Part shown: one piece after another, positions 54,001 to 64,000 of the stretch
Position numbering within the stretch: position 1 is the stretch's first letter
How the letters are laid out: every line of letters begins with the position of its first letter
NCBI RefSeq assembly: GCF_047511655.1
Contig: NC_133387.1
Span: 19,214,353 to 19,278,352 of the forward strand
Source: Castor canadensis
Lineage: Eukaryota; Chordata; Mammalia; Rodentia; Castoridae
DNA: 64,000 nt
Direction of reading: 5' to 3'
Made by a program: the position numbers and the translations under genes
The notes under the pieces: model-generated
The model's input: the letters and a program-made list of their open reading frames with translations, nothing else
Database searches by the model: none
What the model was told of the DNA's origin: nothing

Positions 54001-57000
54001 TGTGCTAAGGAAGGAGGTGGGGACTGTTGTACCAGCTGTCTTGAGTCCTTACCTCTTGCTCAGACAAAAAGGTCTTGCATATATTATAGTATAAAAAGAA
54101 AATACAATTTGGAAATAACCCAGACATTTATTGAAAAAAAAAAAAAACACACAGTAATATTGTTCCTTTCCACCTGGTTTTAGTAACCAAATATATGAGA
54201 ATAAGTTAATAGTTCCTACTTTTAAAGGGCTGCCAGAGTAGCACAAGAGCTAAAAGCACCTGCCTAGCAAGAATGAAGCTCTGAATTCAAATTCCAGTGC
54301 TGTCAAAAAACAAATTTCAGTAATAAATTAGAAAAAAATAAAGGTCTCCACTCAAGCCTATGCCGTCATAAAGGATACAAGAACAAAGGGAAAGTAGCTT
54401 AGCTCGGTTGTTGATCAACTTCACCAAACGCCGTCTTGCTAGAACATATTTCTGGGCAGTGGAGATTTTATCAACACCAGCAGGCATCACAGACTGACAC
54501 AACTAAGGAAAAGGAATAGATGTCGTATTAGAATGACATAAATTATAACAAATTTAACAAAAACCTTCCATTGAACAGGTCACTGTGGGAAGTGCTATTA
54601 AAAAAAAAAAGACCCTCAAATTTACAATTCTTTGCTGACAAGAGTTTATTATCTAAAAATGAGAGCCAAAGAAGCAGTCAGATTCACAAATGAAATGTTC
54701 ACCTGCTGCCTTTCAGAAAGTCTGTTCTGAAAACATACACTTCCAACTTGTAATGGGCCCACCAATCCTGAATTTCTTGTCACATTAAGTTAAAACAGGT
54801 TTATCACACAGTAGGTGAGGGGCTAGGGTGGGTGCCTCAAGAGGTAGAGCATCTGCCTAATAAGCACAAGGCCCTGAGTTCAAAACCCCAGTACCACCAC
54901 AAAAAAGAAAAAAAAAAAAAAGCAGTAGGTGAAACTAAAAGATTCTACGGAGAATTTCTGTAACAACTGTCAGGGTATCTTCTGAAGAAAATGGAATGAA
55001 AACTTCTAGGGCATAACAAGCATGTGATCAACAACCAAACCCTGCCCTGAGCACTTCTCTATTTGACACACATGTGAGCACAGTGATTCAATTTAATGCT
55101 GTTTGACAGAGGAATATTGAAGTGGGCCTGGTAGAATGCCACATGCTTTCATATAAGGAGGCAGTTCCTCCTGCAAACATGACTCTCCACATCTGTTTTA
55201 CATTCACAGGCTCAACCAACCATACATCAAAAATATTTTTAAAAACTGCAACTATATTGAATATACAGACATTTTTCTTGTCATTATTCCACAAACAATA
55301 AAGTATAACAACTACTTACACAGCATTAAATATACTGCATTAGGTGTTATATATTATCAGTGCATTATATTAATATATTAGATTTGGTATTATAAGAATC
55401 TAGACATGATTTAAAGTATACAGGAAGATGTATGCCATGTAAATTAGGAACTTGAGCACCCCTGGATTTTGGCTTCCTCAGAAGTCCTGGAATCAACACA
55501 CTGAGGGACAGCTGTTTTAGCATCGCCAATAAGCTACACAAAAGGGATAAAGAACTGCCATCTATAAACCACGGTTTCAGGGATTACCTGAAACTAACCA
55601 GTAATTCCTGCCTTACCCTATTACTGCTACTTTGGGCAGGATCTTCAAGCTTTTTGTGCCTCCATTTTTTGATTGAGAAATGAGAGTAGCAAAAAAAAAA
55701 AAAAAAACCTGCTCCATAAATGTTCCCTGTGATTATCAGAAGAGTGATAAGTAGGAGCAGGCTTTGACTATTCTTAAGAGTGATGTGGATTTCTCAGAAA
55801 TCTGGTGTGAACCAGTACTGGAAAATGGCTCAACACTTAGGCTGTCACAAGACACCAAGAAGCTTTAGCACTGCTTAGGAGCTGGCCAAGAGATGCCTTA
55901 CAGCTCAGCTATGCCAAATGGAAAAAACAAGCTACTTAGGGAGTAAGCCTAGCAACTCAGCATCTGTAGCTACAGTAAGGACAAGGGAATGATTCTGGGT
56001 CATTGAGAGGAGGTAGTCAAATCTAATATGCTATCGCATTTGTTTGAAAAATTCACTAAATGGCTATCAAAAATGCTGAAGGCCCAGAGGACACTTACCT
56101 AAGTTCAACTGCAAAAATATCTGGAATGGAAACACCAGTTTCTCAGCACAGATTTTAGAATAAAAATTACCCAAAACTTTTTACTCAAAAGGCCAGGTGC
56201 CTTTCTGTTTTTCTCACCAAGAGCCTCTCTTGACTGTTTTTCAGTCAAGAGCATCTATGCTTTATAAGGATAGTGCTAAGGTGAGAGACACCTTCTTCCA
56301 GTCACACTGCTCACTCATCATTATTCCCAAGTGTGAAGTGAGTACCCTGGCTCTTATTAGTGAAAGCAATGATTTCTCAAGTCCCCACAGCATTTTAATA
56401 TTCATACCTCTTTTATCTCATCTGGGGGAAGTTGCTCTACATTCTGTAGCTTGTTGACACTACGTCGGTGACTATCATAATAGCTGAAGAAATCGTTGGC
56501 ACTCTGTTTCAACAGGTAGACTATAATGCCCAAACCAGGCAGGCGCCAATATGGAACCACTGGAGCTTGGGTATCTAACACATGATATAAAACAATGTTT
56601 CACCCACAAGAATTTTACATGAATTTTAAATGATCTGTTTAAAACAATGGATGCTAGATAATTTACCATAATTTAAGACCATGTAAAATATCATTAATAC
56701 CAACCATGACTACATTTAAACACCACTAACAGTGCAAAAACAAGTGGCTAGATGCTATTTGTAATCAAGTACATACATTAGGCTGGAGACCTTTAGAGAA
56801 TAAAGAAATGTGTCTGGTGGACACATTTACCCTTTATTGGGTAAAGTTCTTTGACAGCTTTATGAAAGTTATATACCATTAGTCATCACCTCCCCACCCC
56901 ACACACAAACCATATATACAATTTTGAGAGTTCCTGACCCCAGGTGAATAATTCCTGCCTCAAGCAATGGCTGTAGTGACATGGATTTCATTTCTAATCT

Positions 57001-60000
57001 GCCTCTTTCTGGTTTTGAACTGACAACACAAGGTCATTTCCCCAAAGAGATGAGAAACTGAAATATCCGAAATACATAACTTGAAGTAAATTTTAACAAG
57101 TATTTTGTGAAACAAAGTGATTTGCCTTTTACCTGGCTACCTTCCAAGGAAGGTGCAATGGAACAGTGGGACATCAAAAAAGCTGTTTGCAGAGGGAAGA
57201 ATTAGGCAGCAATAGCAAATACCATGCTAAAGATAGTTTGTGTGGTGAAACTAGAGCAATTTTTTTTAATGACTGAGGGATTTCTTGAAGTAATAAAATA
57301 CGTTACTTCATGAATACTGAAGGAGAGATCTGCTCGTGTTTTCTTTACTGCCAACTCTCTTGATTTTGCTGTAAAGTCAGTTCTCATACATCTTATGTAG
57401 GGAGGAAGAGACAGAACACTCCCAAGTTTGTGAACACTGTCACTGATCAGCATCTCCTAGACAAATTTGATATGCCAGATTTTTGTTTTGTTTTCCAGTT
57501 TTCAGTGAAGATGTAAATCCTCACAATATAGGTAGTTATAGAAGTTACAGAAAGCCTTCTCCTGGTGAAATTAGATACCCTGATTTTTCAATCTGTATAG
57601 CTAAAATGGGTCAGTTTTATTGTATATAAATAATACCTCACTTAAAAAATTGTATGCTAAGTTAGGACATCTTATAATCAAAGTTGGAGTTCTTAGCATA
57701 ATGTATGTATAATAAGGTTATATGTAATTAAAGTAATATATTTTCTTATAATATTATTCTACTACATTTATTTTATGATTAAAGCACGCTTTAAGCCAGT
57801 ATGGAAGAGGATTAAATATAACAAAATTAGGGCTGGAGGTGGATTCAAGTGGCAAAGCACTTCCCCAGCAAGCACAAAGTGCTGAGTTCAAACCCTGTAA
57901 CACAAAAAGAAAAAAAAAAAGGGGACAAGATTATTCTCAGAAATCTTAACCAAGGCTTTGTGAAATTGCCAGTAACAAGATAAAACATGGAATTTGCCTT
58001 TTGAGTATCCTAAACGATAACAGCTTTAACCAACCCATAATCCTACCCCATATTCTAAGACTTCCCTACTGACACATTACAAAATTGCAGGCTAAGTCAG
58101 CCTACTTAGTATCTAAAAATTTACTAGGTTATGTATAGAAATTTGGAGCTACAATACAAAACCCAGTTTAGACAATGAATTTAACTTAACCTGATTAAAC
58201 ATACAAAACTTTGTTGTATTTTCATACTTTTCATGCAGCTATCTTACTTTCCATAGACTCTTTCTTTGGTATCTGTAGTACTATTTAAAACTATATTCCT
58301 CCATATAACTCTTCCAGGTTTAGCCTAAGAAAATTCTGAATTTCCTTATTCTCCTTACACATAGGCCTGACCAGAGTAACTCACACCTTCTTTCAAAAGT
58401 AACTTTAAAATTTCCCCATTAGTAACTCATAAGGAAAAGGGTACACTGCACTGGAGCCAAGATGGAGCACTGTATCATAATCATAACAACCTTGTCCTTC
58501 AGATACAGGAAGAAAAACTGGGCTCACCTTGCCGTGGTCCATCTCTATTAATGGTCTCTGAAAGGCTAGGGGTAAAGAGACACACAGCATGCTGGAAGGT
58601 AGGAGAACTCTGTAGCATGAGTGACTGGCAATATTCCATTACATTGGCACAAATCTACAATGGAGGAATAGCAGTAACAAAAGTATTAGCCCCCCCCAAA
58701 AATGTCCTAATGTCAAAGAAATGTAGACTGAAGAAGAACAAGGTTACAAATCAATTTGTAAAATTGTGCACATTTGTTATCTTTATTAAATTTTTCCAAA
58801 AACAAAAGCTTTACTGTGTAGTTACAGATTTCTCACTCTTTCTTACCTGTTGCATGGCCAGCTCCATTTCATCTTTCTTGCTCATCCTATCACTCTCCAC
58901 ATTATCATCTTGAAATTTAAACTGACGAAGTCTGTCAGCACCACCAAAGCGACTTAGCAGTCCTAAGCACTGGCGCTAAGAAAGAAAAGGATTATTTTGT
59001 TGATAACTAGCTGAATGTTTAAAATTAGTAACCTCTCTTTCTTAAGGGATGAAAAAAGAAAAACTCAGTGGGAGTGAAATCACTCTTGAAAGTGTCTGAT
59101 ATCTTACTTCCCACTGAGTCACCTTTTTTGCAAAGAAGGTGAATACCATTTTTTTTCTTTCAGCAATAAACTCGCCAACATAATTTACATGTTTGCCAAA
59201 CAATTTTATACATATCAGAAAATATGATTTAATAATTCTTTGAAAGATAGTTGTTAAATGAAACACAAGTCAATTAACAAATGAAAAACAAAATGAAAAG
59301 GGCAACTACAGACAATTTTGTCTACTAAAGCACAGATTTAAAGGCACATCCTAAAGGGGTCAGGAACATACAGGCAGCTTTCACTAATGAAATGCAAATG
59401 CTACCAGCTCAAAATATTGGTATTTTTTTCCCCTGAGAAAATGACTGATCCCATGGCTCTTGGTGGGAAAGGATAAGCTTTTCAAAATGGTCAGCATTCA
59501 CTGGTTAGCACACTGGGTTTGAATTGAACAGCTCTAACTTTTTACTATGTGACCTGAGACAGGTTAATTTCCTCAAGCCTCTATGTTCACATTTCTAAAG
59601 TGGTATTAACAATTCCTCTCTTATAAAACTGTTGCCAGGATTATCTAAGACATGTACTATATTTAAAAAAATAAAATGTTGTATAAAAATCAATGGATTA
59701 TAAATTTGAGTAAGTATAATTACTACATAGCCAATAAGAAACAAAGATCTAATAAGCTCAAAGTACATTACTGCCAAAAAAAAAATAAACCTTAAGATGG
59801 TCAGATCAAAGTAGGCCAGGAGGTTCTCAGGAAAACAGTGATAAAACATTTAATTCATAAACTAATATGTTTGAATATATTAAAAGGAGATTAGACACCT
59901 GGAGAAGAGTTTATGGATAAACTTAGTAAATAAAAATTAAGCAAATGAAGAAAAAGCAATTATCAACTTTAGGAAGTAACAGTACCATCCATGCCTTAAT

Positions 60001-60407
60001 CATAAGTTATCTTTACATAGTCATAATAATGTAACACACAAAATATTAATAGAACCAGAATTATGACATAAGTATAGAGTTTTAGAGGGGGTGTGATAGG
60101 AAAAATACATATTATATTTAAGAAAATAAGAGATCTAATCAATGCAAAGTCAAAATATGATTCCCAAAATGGGAAAATCAAGTAGTAGCAATATAAGTAT
60201 GTTGTTCAGAGATAAACAATTGAAAGGGATGACCCAAATCTAGAAGCAGAATAGAGGTGATGGGTCAGAGGACTGTTATATTTTTGTAATGCATCTTTAT
60301 TAAACTGTTATCTAAAAAAATAAGAATCAGAGTTGGAAGCATGGCTCAAACAGTAGAGTGCCTGCCTAGCAAGTGCAAAGCCCTGAGTTCAAACTCCAGT
60401 GAAGCCA

Positions 60408-60447
<40 letters not shown>

Positions 60448-62933
60448 GGAAGAAGAAGCAGAAGAAGAATGAGTTACCTGGAATCTTCCAATATGTCCCT
60501 GAAGCTCCATTAGAGATCCTTCATTCACATCAACATCAAGTTCACTTAATATACCTGCAAAATTTGGAGTACTTTTAAATATAGTTTTATACTAAAATAA
60601 AAACATAAACTAAGGTGAGGTTCTGATATCTTATATTTTTTAGGTCCATGGAAGGAATCTTGCCATGAAAGTTTGAGAAATATGATTTTTAAAGACCATA
60701 GTGCCTTTTTTTAATGTATCAGTAGCACATATACATTTGTATGAAACCTAAAATCTAAATAACTTCAAAAAGCATTTTCATGAAAAACCAACTTTTACTT
60801 ATAACCATGAAAGTTTGAACTTGTATACTTGGCAGCTAATCTCTAATGAGTATAGACCTACAAAATGAATGAAGTTCACAAAAAAAAGAAAAGGGGCCAA
60901 CCTGTGGCACAATACTGAAAAATGGTTGTAGCTGAGAAAAAGAAAGAGAAAATCCTGTTGTAGTGAGCAGAATGATTCAGTTCATGACTCTTATCCACCC
61001 CTTAGAGGCAGTGGGAGGAAAGAAGATAAACCAACAAATTCTCATGGAGATCCTGCCATTCACAGAGAAGCATACTGAGTTAAGTCTTGGAGAAATCGGG
61101 GAAAAAAAACATTAGGGGAACAACTGTATAGCACTATGCAACCTCAGTAGAGACAAGAATGGTGGCCTTACTTCCACAAGTAAGTTGGAAACTTAGAGAC
61201 ATACCATAGGCTGGATAGAGAGTACCTGAGATCTCCTCAGAAAGAGAACTGGTTCTGGAGGGGATGAACCTAATATACATTGTAAGCACTTTTGAAAATG
61301 TCACAATGTACCTGCAGCACAACAGTAATATGCTAATAAAAATAATATATTAAAAAAAGGAGTACTGGCTCCTAGTACCTTGACAAGCACTGCACTTGGC
61401 CATACTCAACTCTCGATTTCACCCAGTGCAGAGAGCTCAGACACTGAGGCATTCTCAGACAGGAAAATATTGGGGACAGTGAGTAGAATCAAGTGTTGCC
61501 TGAGACTATTCCAGAGCAACATAAAAATAGAGGTAATATAGCCTGGTATTTAAACCCACAGGCTCAAAAAACACACTGCCTGGGAAACACTAGACTACTA
61601 ATGTTATCTGTGTGACTTAGAACAAGTTAATCTCTTTATGCCTCAGTTTCTTCCTCTGTAAAATGTGGATAATTGTAGTTCTGCCTCAAAAGACTGCTGT
61701 GTCCTCAAATCAATTTACATGTTAAAACAAACCTAGGGGCTTGGGATGTACTTCAAAAGTGGAGTGCTTGCCTAGCATGTGCAAGGCCCTGGGTTCAATC
61801 TCCAGAACTACAAGAAAACAAAGTACTTGCACATAAATGCTTAATAATTGTTTAGGTATTATCATTGGTATTACATGTTTTGAGGACAAGAAAATCAAAA
61901 TCGGTTAAGTTGTCACCAAGAAAAATGGCAGCATTCAGACATTCTTAAACATTACAGAGAATTTAGGGAATATTTTTTTTTCTTGAGGAAGGGGATCTGC
62001 AACACAAATTTAAGATACCAAGAAATAAATCAAAAGGAAAAACTCATGAATAAATGAGAAGAAGAAATAACAGGTGTTTTCTAGTGAATCCTTGTCAATA
62101 CATAATTACAACTAAATAAATGAAGATACTGAGATCTGACAAAGAAAAAATAATGTATAAAAATCTGAAGATGAAAGAGGAGGGATAAAAGAAATTACTG
62201 CTTTATCTTTCGTATCTGGGAGGTAACTGATTCTAAAAATTTACATACAGTAAAGAAACATTGGGAAAAAAGTGACAAAAAGGCTTAAAATTTTTTCATA
62301 GTCTTTTCTTCGTAATCACAGTGGCCTTTTAAGAGTCAATATTTCTCTGTGCCCATATGGTGAAGTATTTGTCTAGAATTCAGCAGTTCCTTCCATTTCT
62401 CTTCAATAAGCTTTTTAATTCATGTAAAATTAAGTATTTGTTTTCTAAAACAACAGTAAAAGGTAATCCTATTCTCAAAAGTCACCTCTGTATGTCTGTT
62501 TCTCTCCCTTTCATAAAGGACATACATAGTACAATGCTTGAAAAGCTATTTAACAAATGTTAACATTTGGTAATTACTAGGTAATGAGATTTTGAAGATC
62601 TGTTAATTAACTCCTTGAACTTTTTGAGTTTTTTTATAATGAGCATATCATTTTTATAAATATAAACACATTGCACAAGATAGTCAACTCAGTAGTACCA
62701 ATTTCAAATAAGTCATACATAACTGCAAAGTAACAAAAACCTCATTCTATTAAGGTTCTGTCAGTCTGTAAAGAACTCTTAATTCTACACAACACAATCA
62801 ACTCACCAGGAAGTGCTGCTTTACTTATAATTCCTGTCAGCAGAGCCAGTTCCTGCAAAGAGCCAGCACTAACATCCTGACAGCGTAGAATTGCTTGTAT
62901 GGTATCAGAATGCGAGATGAGAAACTGTAATAC
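50852..62933 (-). CDS. NUP205: NUP205, nuclear pore inner-ring scaffold nucleoporin (3' part, 9 exons)
   Basis: Coding exons on the minus strand, in transcript order: 62933-62807, 60554-60478, 58975-58847, 58654-58528, 56574-56408, 54502-54379, 53848-53720, 53013-52943, 51004-50852. They sum to 1104 nt: 367 residues plus TGA, all in frame. The product is recognised as the C-terminus of NUP205, a roughly 2000-residue alpha-solenoid of the NUP93 inner-ring subcomplex of the nuclear pore. Diagnostic stretches are VLQFLISHSDTIQAILRCQD, CLGLLSRFGGADRLRQFKF, VNKLQNVEQLPPDEIKE and INAFGESLQKKLLDIEGLYS. From knowledge of the family, this tail region packs on NUP93-type partners. About 80% of the protein is encoded right of the window. 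Codon use and repeats are ordinary. Confidence 0.97.
51395..51500 (-). repeat. ID-like SINE, antisense
   Basis: 'gctggggattgaactcaggg' to 'gagccacatccccagtc'. Confidence 0.85.
51660..52125 (+). repeat. Composite SINE, multi-unit
   Basis: 'gcggtggcttatgcctataa', two further 'gcatgcacctg/gcatacaccc' Alu-like modules, then 'ctgcctagcaagcatg' and an AAAAC tail. This is one of the longest SINE arrays in the window. Confidence 0.8.
52943..53013 (-). CDS. NUP205: NUP205 penultimate coding exon
   Basis: 71 nt, acceptor ttgtctctag, donor gtaagg. It completes Asp and encodes SFSDTNLDFRSGLAVVSQHD and IDQ. Confidence 0.94.
53525..53645 (+). repeat. B1/Alu-like SINE fragment
   Basis: 'gctcagtgcggtgacacatg', 'ccagctacttgggagg' and an A-rich tail. 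Confidence 0.7.
53720..53848 (-). CDS. NUP205: NUP205 coding exon
   Basis: Acceptor ggctcgtag, donor gtaaac. It encodes IIETCLFILWRHLEYYLLHC, then TPTDSQDTLFASRTLFKSR and RLQ. The split codon before Ile-Ile reads Phe here. Confidence 0.92.
54228..54312 (+). repeat. tRNA-derived SINE
   Basis: 'gcacctgcctagcaagaatg', 'gaattcaaattccagtgct' and A tail. Confidence 0.85.
54379..54502 (-). CDS. NUP205: NUP205 coding exon
   Basis: Acceptor ttccttag, donor gtatcc (weaker than consensus). It encodes LCQSVMPAGVDKISTAQKYV, then LARRRLVKLINNRAKLLSL and CS. Reading through the donor would add residues without the conserved continuation. Confidence 0.94.
54822..54921 (+). repeat. tRNA-derived SINE with target duplication
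   Basis: 'gcatctgcctaataagcaca', 'gttcaaaaccccagtacc' and A tail. It is flanked by cagtaggtga on both sides. Confidence 0.9.
56408..56574 (-). CDS. NUP205: NUP205 coding exon
   Basis: Acceptor tgtgttag, donor gtatga. It encodes TQAPVVPYWRLPGLGIIVYL, then LKQSANDFFSYYDSHRRSV and NKLQNVEQLPPDEIKE. It is a highly conserved block. Confidence 0.95.
57828..57922 (+). repeat. tRNA-derived SINE
   Basis: 'ggctggaggtggattcaag', 'gttcaaaccctgtaac' and A tail. Confidence 0.85.
58528..58654 (-). CDS. NUP205: NUP205 coding exon
   Basis: Acceptor ccattgtag, donor gtgagc. It encodes ICANVMEYCQSLMLQSSPTF, then QHAVCLFTPSLSETINRDG and PRQ. It ends one base into Asp. Confidence 0.95.
58847..58975 (-). CDS. 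NUP205: NUP205 coding exon
   Basis: Phase 0 at both ends, 43 codons, acceptor ctttcttag, donor gtaaga. It encodes RQCLGLLSRFGGADRLRQFK, then a polar stretch FQDDNVESDRMSKKDEMEL and AMQQ. The next intron is only 192 nt. Confidence 0.95.
59505..59670 (+). repeat. MIR remnant
   Basis: 'tatgtgacctgagacaggtt' and 'aatttcctcaagcctc' match the MIR core. Confidence 0.7.
60328..60447 (+). repeat. tRNA-derived SINE with (AAT)n tail
   Basis: 'gcatggctcaaacagtagag' to 'gttcaaactccagtgaagcc', then an (AAT)n array at 60408-60447 followed by GAA-rich sequence. The array starts where the A-rich tail should be. Confidence 0.9.
60478..60554 (-). CDS. NUP205: NUP205 coding exon
   Basis: 77 nt, acceptor attttgcag, donor gtaact. 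It encodes ILSELDVDVNEGSLMELQG and HIGRFQ after a split Gly. A trinucleotide repeat (60408-60447) lies only about 30 bp past its donor. Confidence 0.94.
61255..61360 (+). mobile_element. L1-type 3' end
   Basis: 'tttgaaaatgtcacaatgta' and 'taatatgctaataaaaata' resemble a rodent L1 tail, related to but not the same as the 17-kb and 41-kb copies. Confidence 0.5.
61545..61710 (+). repeat. MIR remnant
   Basis: 'tgtgtgacttagaacaagtt' and 'cctcagtttcttcctctgta' match the MIR core. Confidence 0.8.
61737..61820 (+). repeat. ID-like SINE
   Basis: 'gcttgcctagcatgtgcaag' followed by 'gccctgggttcaatctccag' and an A-rich tail. Confidence 0.85.
62807..62933 (-). CDS. NUP205: NUP205 coding exon (first in window)
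   Basis: Acceptor catggctcag, donor gtgagt. It encodes VLQFLISHSDTIQAILRCQD and then VSAGSLQELALLTGII and SKAALP, plus the first base of Gly. The neighbouring upstream exon was not found before 64000. Confidence 0.94.
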
Positions 62934-64000
62934 CTGAGCCATGGAACAGGAGGAGAAGTAGAAGAAACAGAGGTCAAAGAATATTAAACGGAATAATTTG
63001 TCTTTTTAATAATGTTGAAGCAAGCAATTCAATGCAATGAGAAAGAATAAGAAAAACAATTGTTTTCTGCAATTAACATAGTTTACTTCTTCAGGAAAAA
63101 ACAATTAACTAAAATTCACAAGAAAGCTAAAGATAAGAACTACTTCAAAGTTTATAAATTGATACATTCAGAAACTACTGCTGTAAGTGAAAACAAGCTG
63201 AGCACCTGACGAATTATGCCCACTTTCATTTTTTTAATAAATAGCCTATAATTTCTGGGTGTGGAGCTCATTACTCAGTACTTTTTCAAGAAGATCTTCA
63301 GGCGATTCTGCTATAGTCAAAATACAGTATTAGGGAAGCGAAGGGGGTGGAGGGGAGGGGGCGGAGAAGAAAAGGCCCAAATGTATACATATATGAATAA
63401 ACAAAAAAAAAAGGTTAAACAGAAAAAAAAAAATAAGTAAGGTGTGACTTCAGAAATAGCATCTACTCTGGTGAGGTAGGTCTGAGCCTGATGGCAGGGA
63501 AAGCTGACAAAATTACCAGAGATCAGAGCATTTCAGGACACAGTTCTGAGCATATCACAATACAATAAAGCAAGATAATAAACTATAGATTCATGATAAG
63601 CCTAATCTAATTATATATTGTATTAACTTAAACAACTAAGAATAATACTGATTTCTGGCATTTAAAGAAAAACATTTGATAGAAAATTCACTTATTTAGA
63701 TTATTTCATTCTTAAAAATCACATATAAATGCGGCAGTGCCTCATATTTTCTAAGAGACCTTACATATCTTTCAATAAATACCTTGTTAAATTACATCCT
63801 CAAAGCCAGCTTATTTCTATCACAATTAATTGCTTCCTCCCTCCAACCCCCCCACCCCGCCCCTCCCGCCAGCCCCTGGTTTTTTTTTTTTTTTTTTGAG
63901 ACAGGGTCTTATAGCCCAGACTGACCTGGAACTTACTACAAAACCCAAGCTGGCCTCAAACTCATGAACCTCCTGTTTCTACTTCCGGAGTGCTGGGAAG
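62934..64000 (-). other. NUP205: NUP205 intron, right part
   Basis: No exon was found up to the window edge. It holds A-rich L1-like tail sequence (about 63335-63425) and the B1 element at the end. Confidence 0.6.
63880..64000 (-). repeat. B1 (7SL-derived) SINE, antisense, cut by window end
   Basis: A T run then 'gagacagggtcttatagccc', 'tggcctcaaactcatgaacc' and 'gagtgctgggaag', the reverse complement of a rodent B1. Confidence 0.85.

Noticed and set aside
1-64000. CRISPR arrays, operons, phage or bacterial genes
   Set aside because: None was seen. Repeats are SINEs, LINEs and microsatellites, and the genes are intron-containing vertebrate genes.

Overview
This is a mammalian nuclear genome window and almost certainly rodent. 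It has intron-rich genes with GT-AG junctions, a CpG-island promoter, MIR, L1 and Tigger-type fossils, and many copies of a tRNA-derived SINE with the phrase 'ctgcctagcaag...gttcaaaccccagtacc'. There is also one B1-type element. I associate this SINE with beaver-like rodents (Castorimorpha, e.g. Castor). The host assignment is an inference from repeats and no search was run.

Three protein genes are present, in the order known from human 7q33. (1) SLC13A4, plus strand: 14 coding exons from 8161 to 30801, presumably exons 3-16. They join without a frame break into 549 residues plus stop. The two exons expected to encode about 76 N-terminal residues lie left of the window. (2) STMP1, minus strand: all three coding exons (45862 down to 36839) of a 47-residue mitochondrial microprotein, starting in a CpG island. 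(3) NUP205, minus strand: the last nine coding exons (62933 down to 50852), 367 C-terminal residues plus stop. The rest of NUP205 lies right of the window. SLC13A4 and STMP1 converge; STMP1 and NUP205 are in tandem. The genes are unrelated in function (sulfate transport, mitochondrial membrane, nuclear pore scaffold), so their proximity is conserved synteny.

Layout: 1-8160 SLC13A4 intron with SINEs, MIRs and a Tigger-like fragment. 8161-30801 SLC13A4 coding exons, then a 3' UTR to about 31865 whose AATAAA lies in an old L2/MIR-like tail. 31866-36300 repeat-rich convergent intergenic DNA. 36839-45862 STMP1, whose 8-kb intron 1 holds an old L1, a MER2-like DNA transposon and several SINEs. 45680-46080 CpG-island promoter. 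46258-46597 complete solo LTR with a 5-bp target duplication. 46603-50650 spacer with L1 and SINE debris. 50652-64000 NUP205.

The most unusual find is a three-layer nest at 39620-41000. An old L1 3' end is interrupted by a SINE, and that SINE is interrupted by the first ~230 nt of 7SK small nuclear RNA. The 7SK piece starts at its mature 5' end and is flanked by a 16-bp near-perfect duplication of SINE sequence. Other points of note are a GC-AG intron in SLC13A4, the solo LTR beside the STMP1 promoter, a SINE with apparent 3' transduction, a CTCF-like motif beside the CpG island, and two palindromes. I found no operon, CRISPR array, prokaryotic feature or new protein system.
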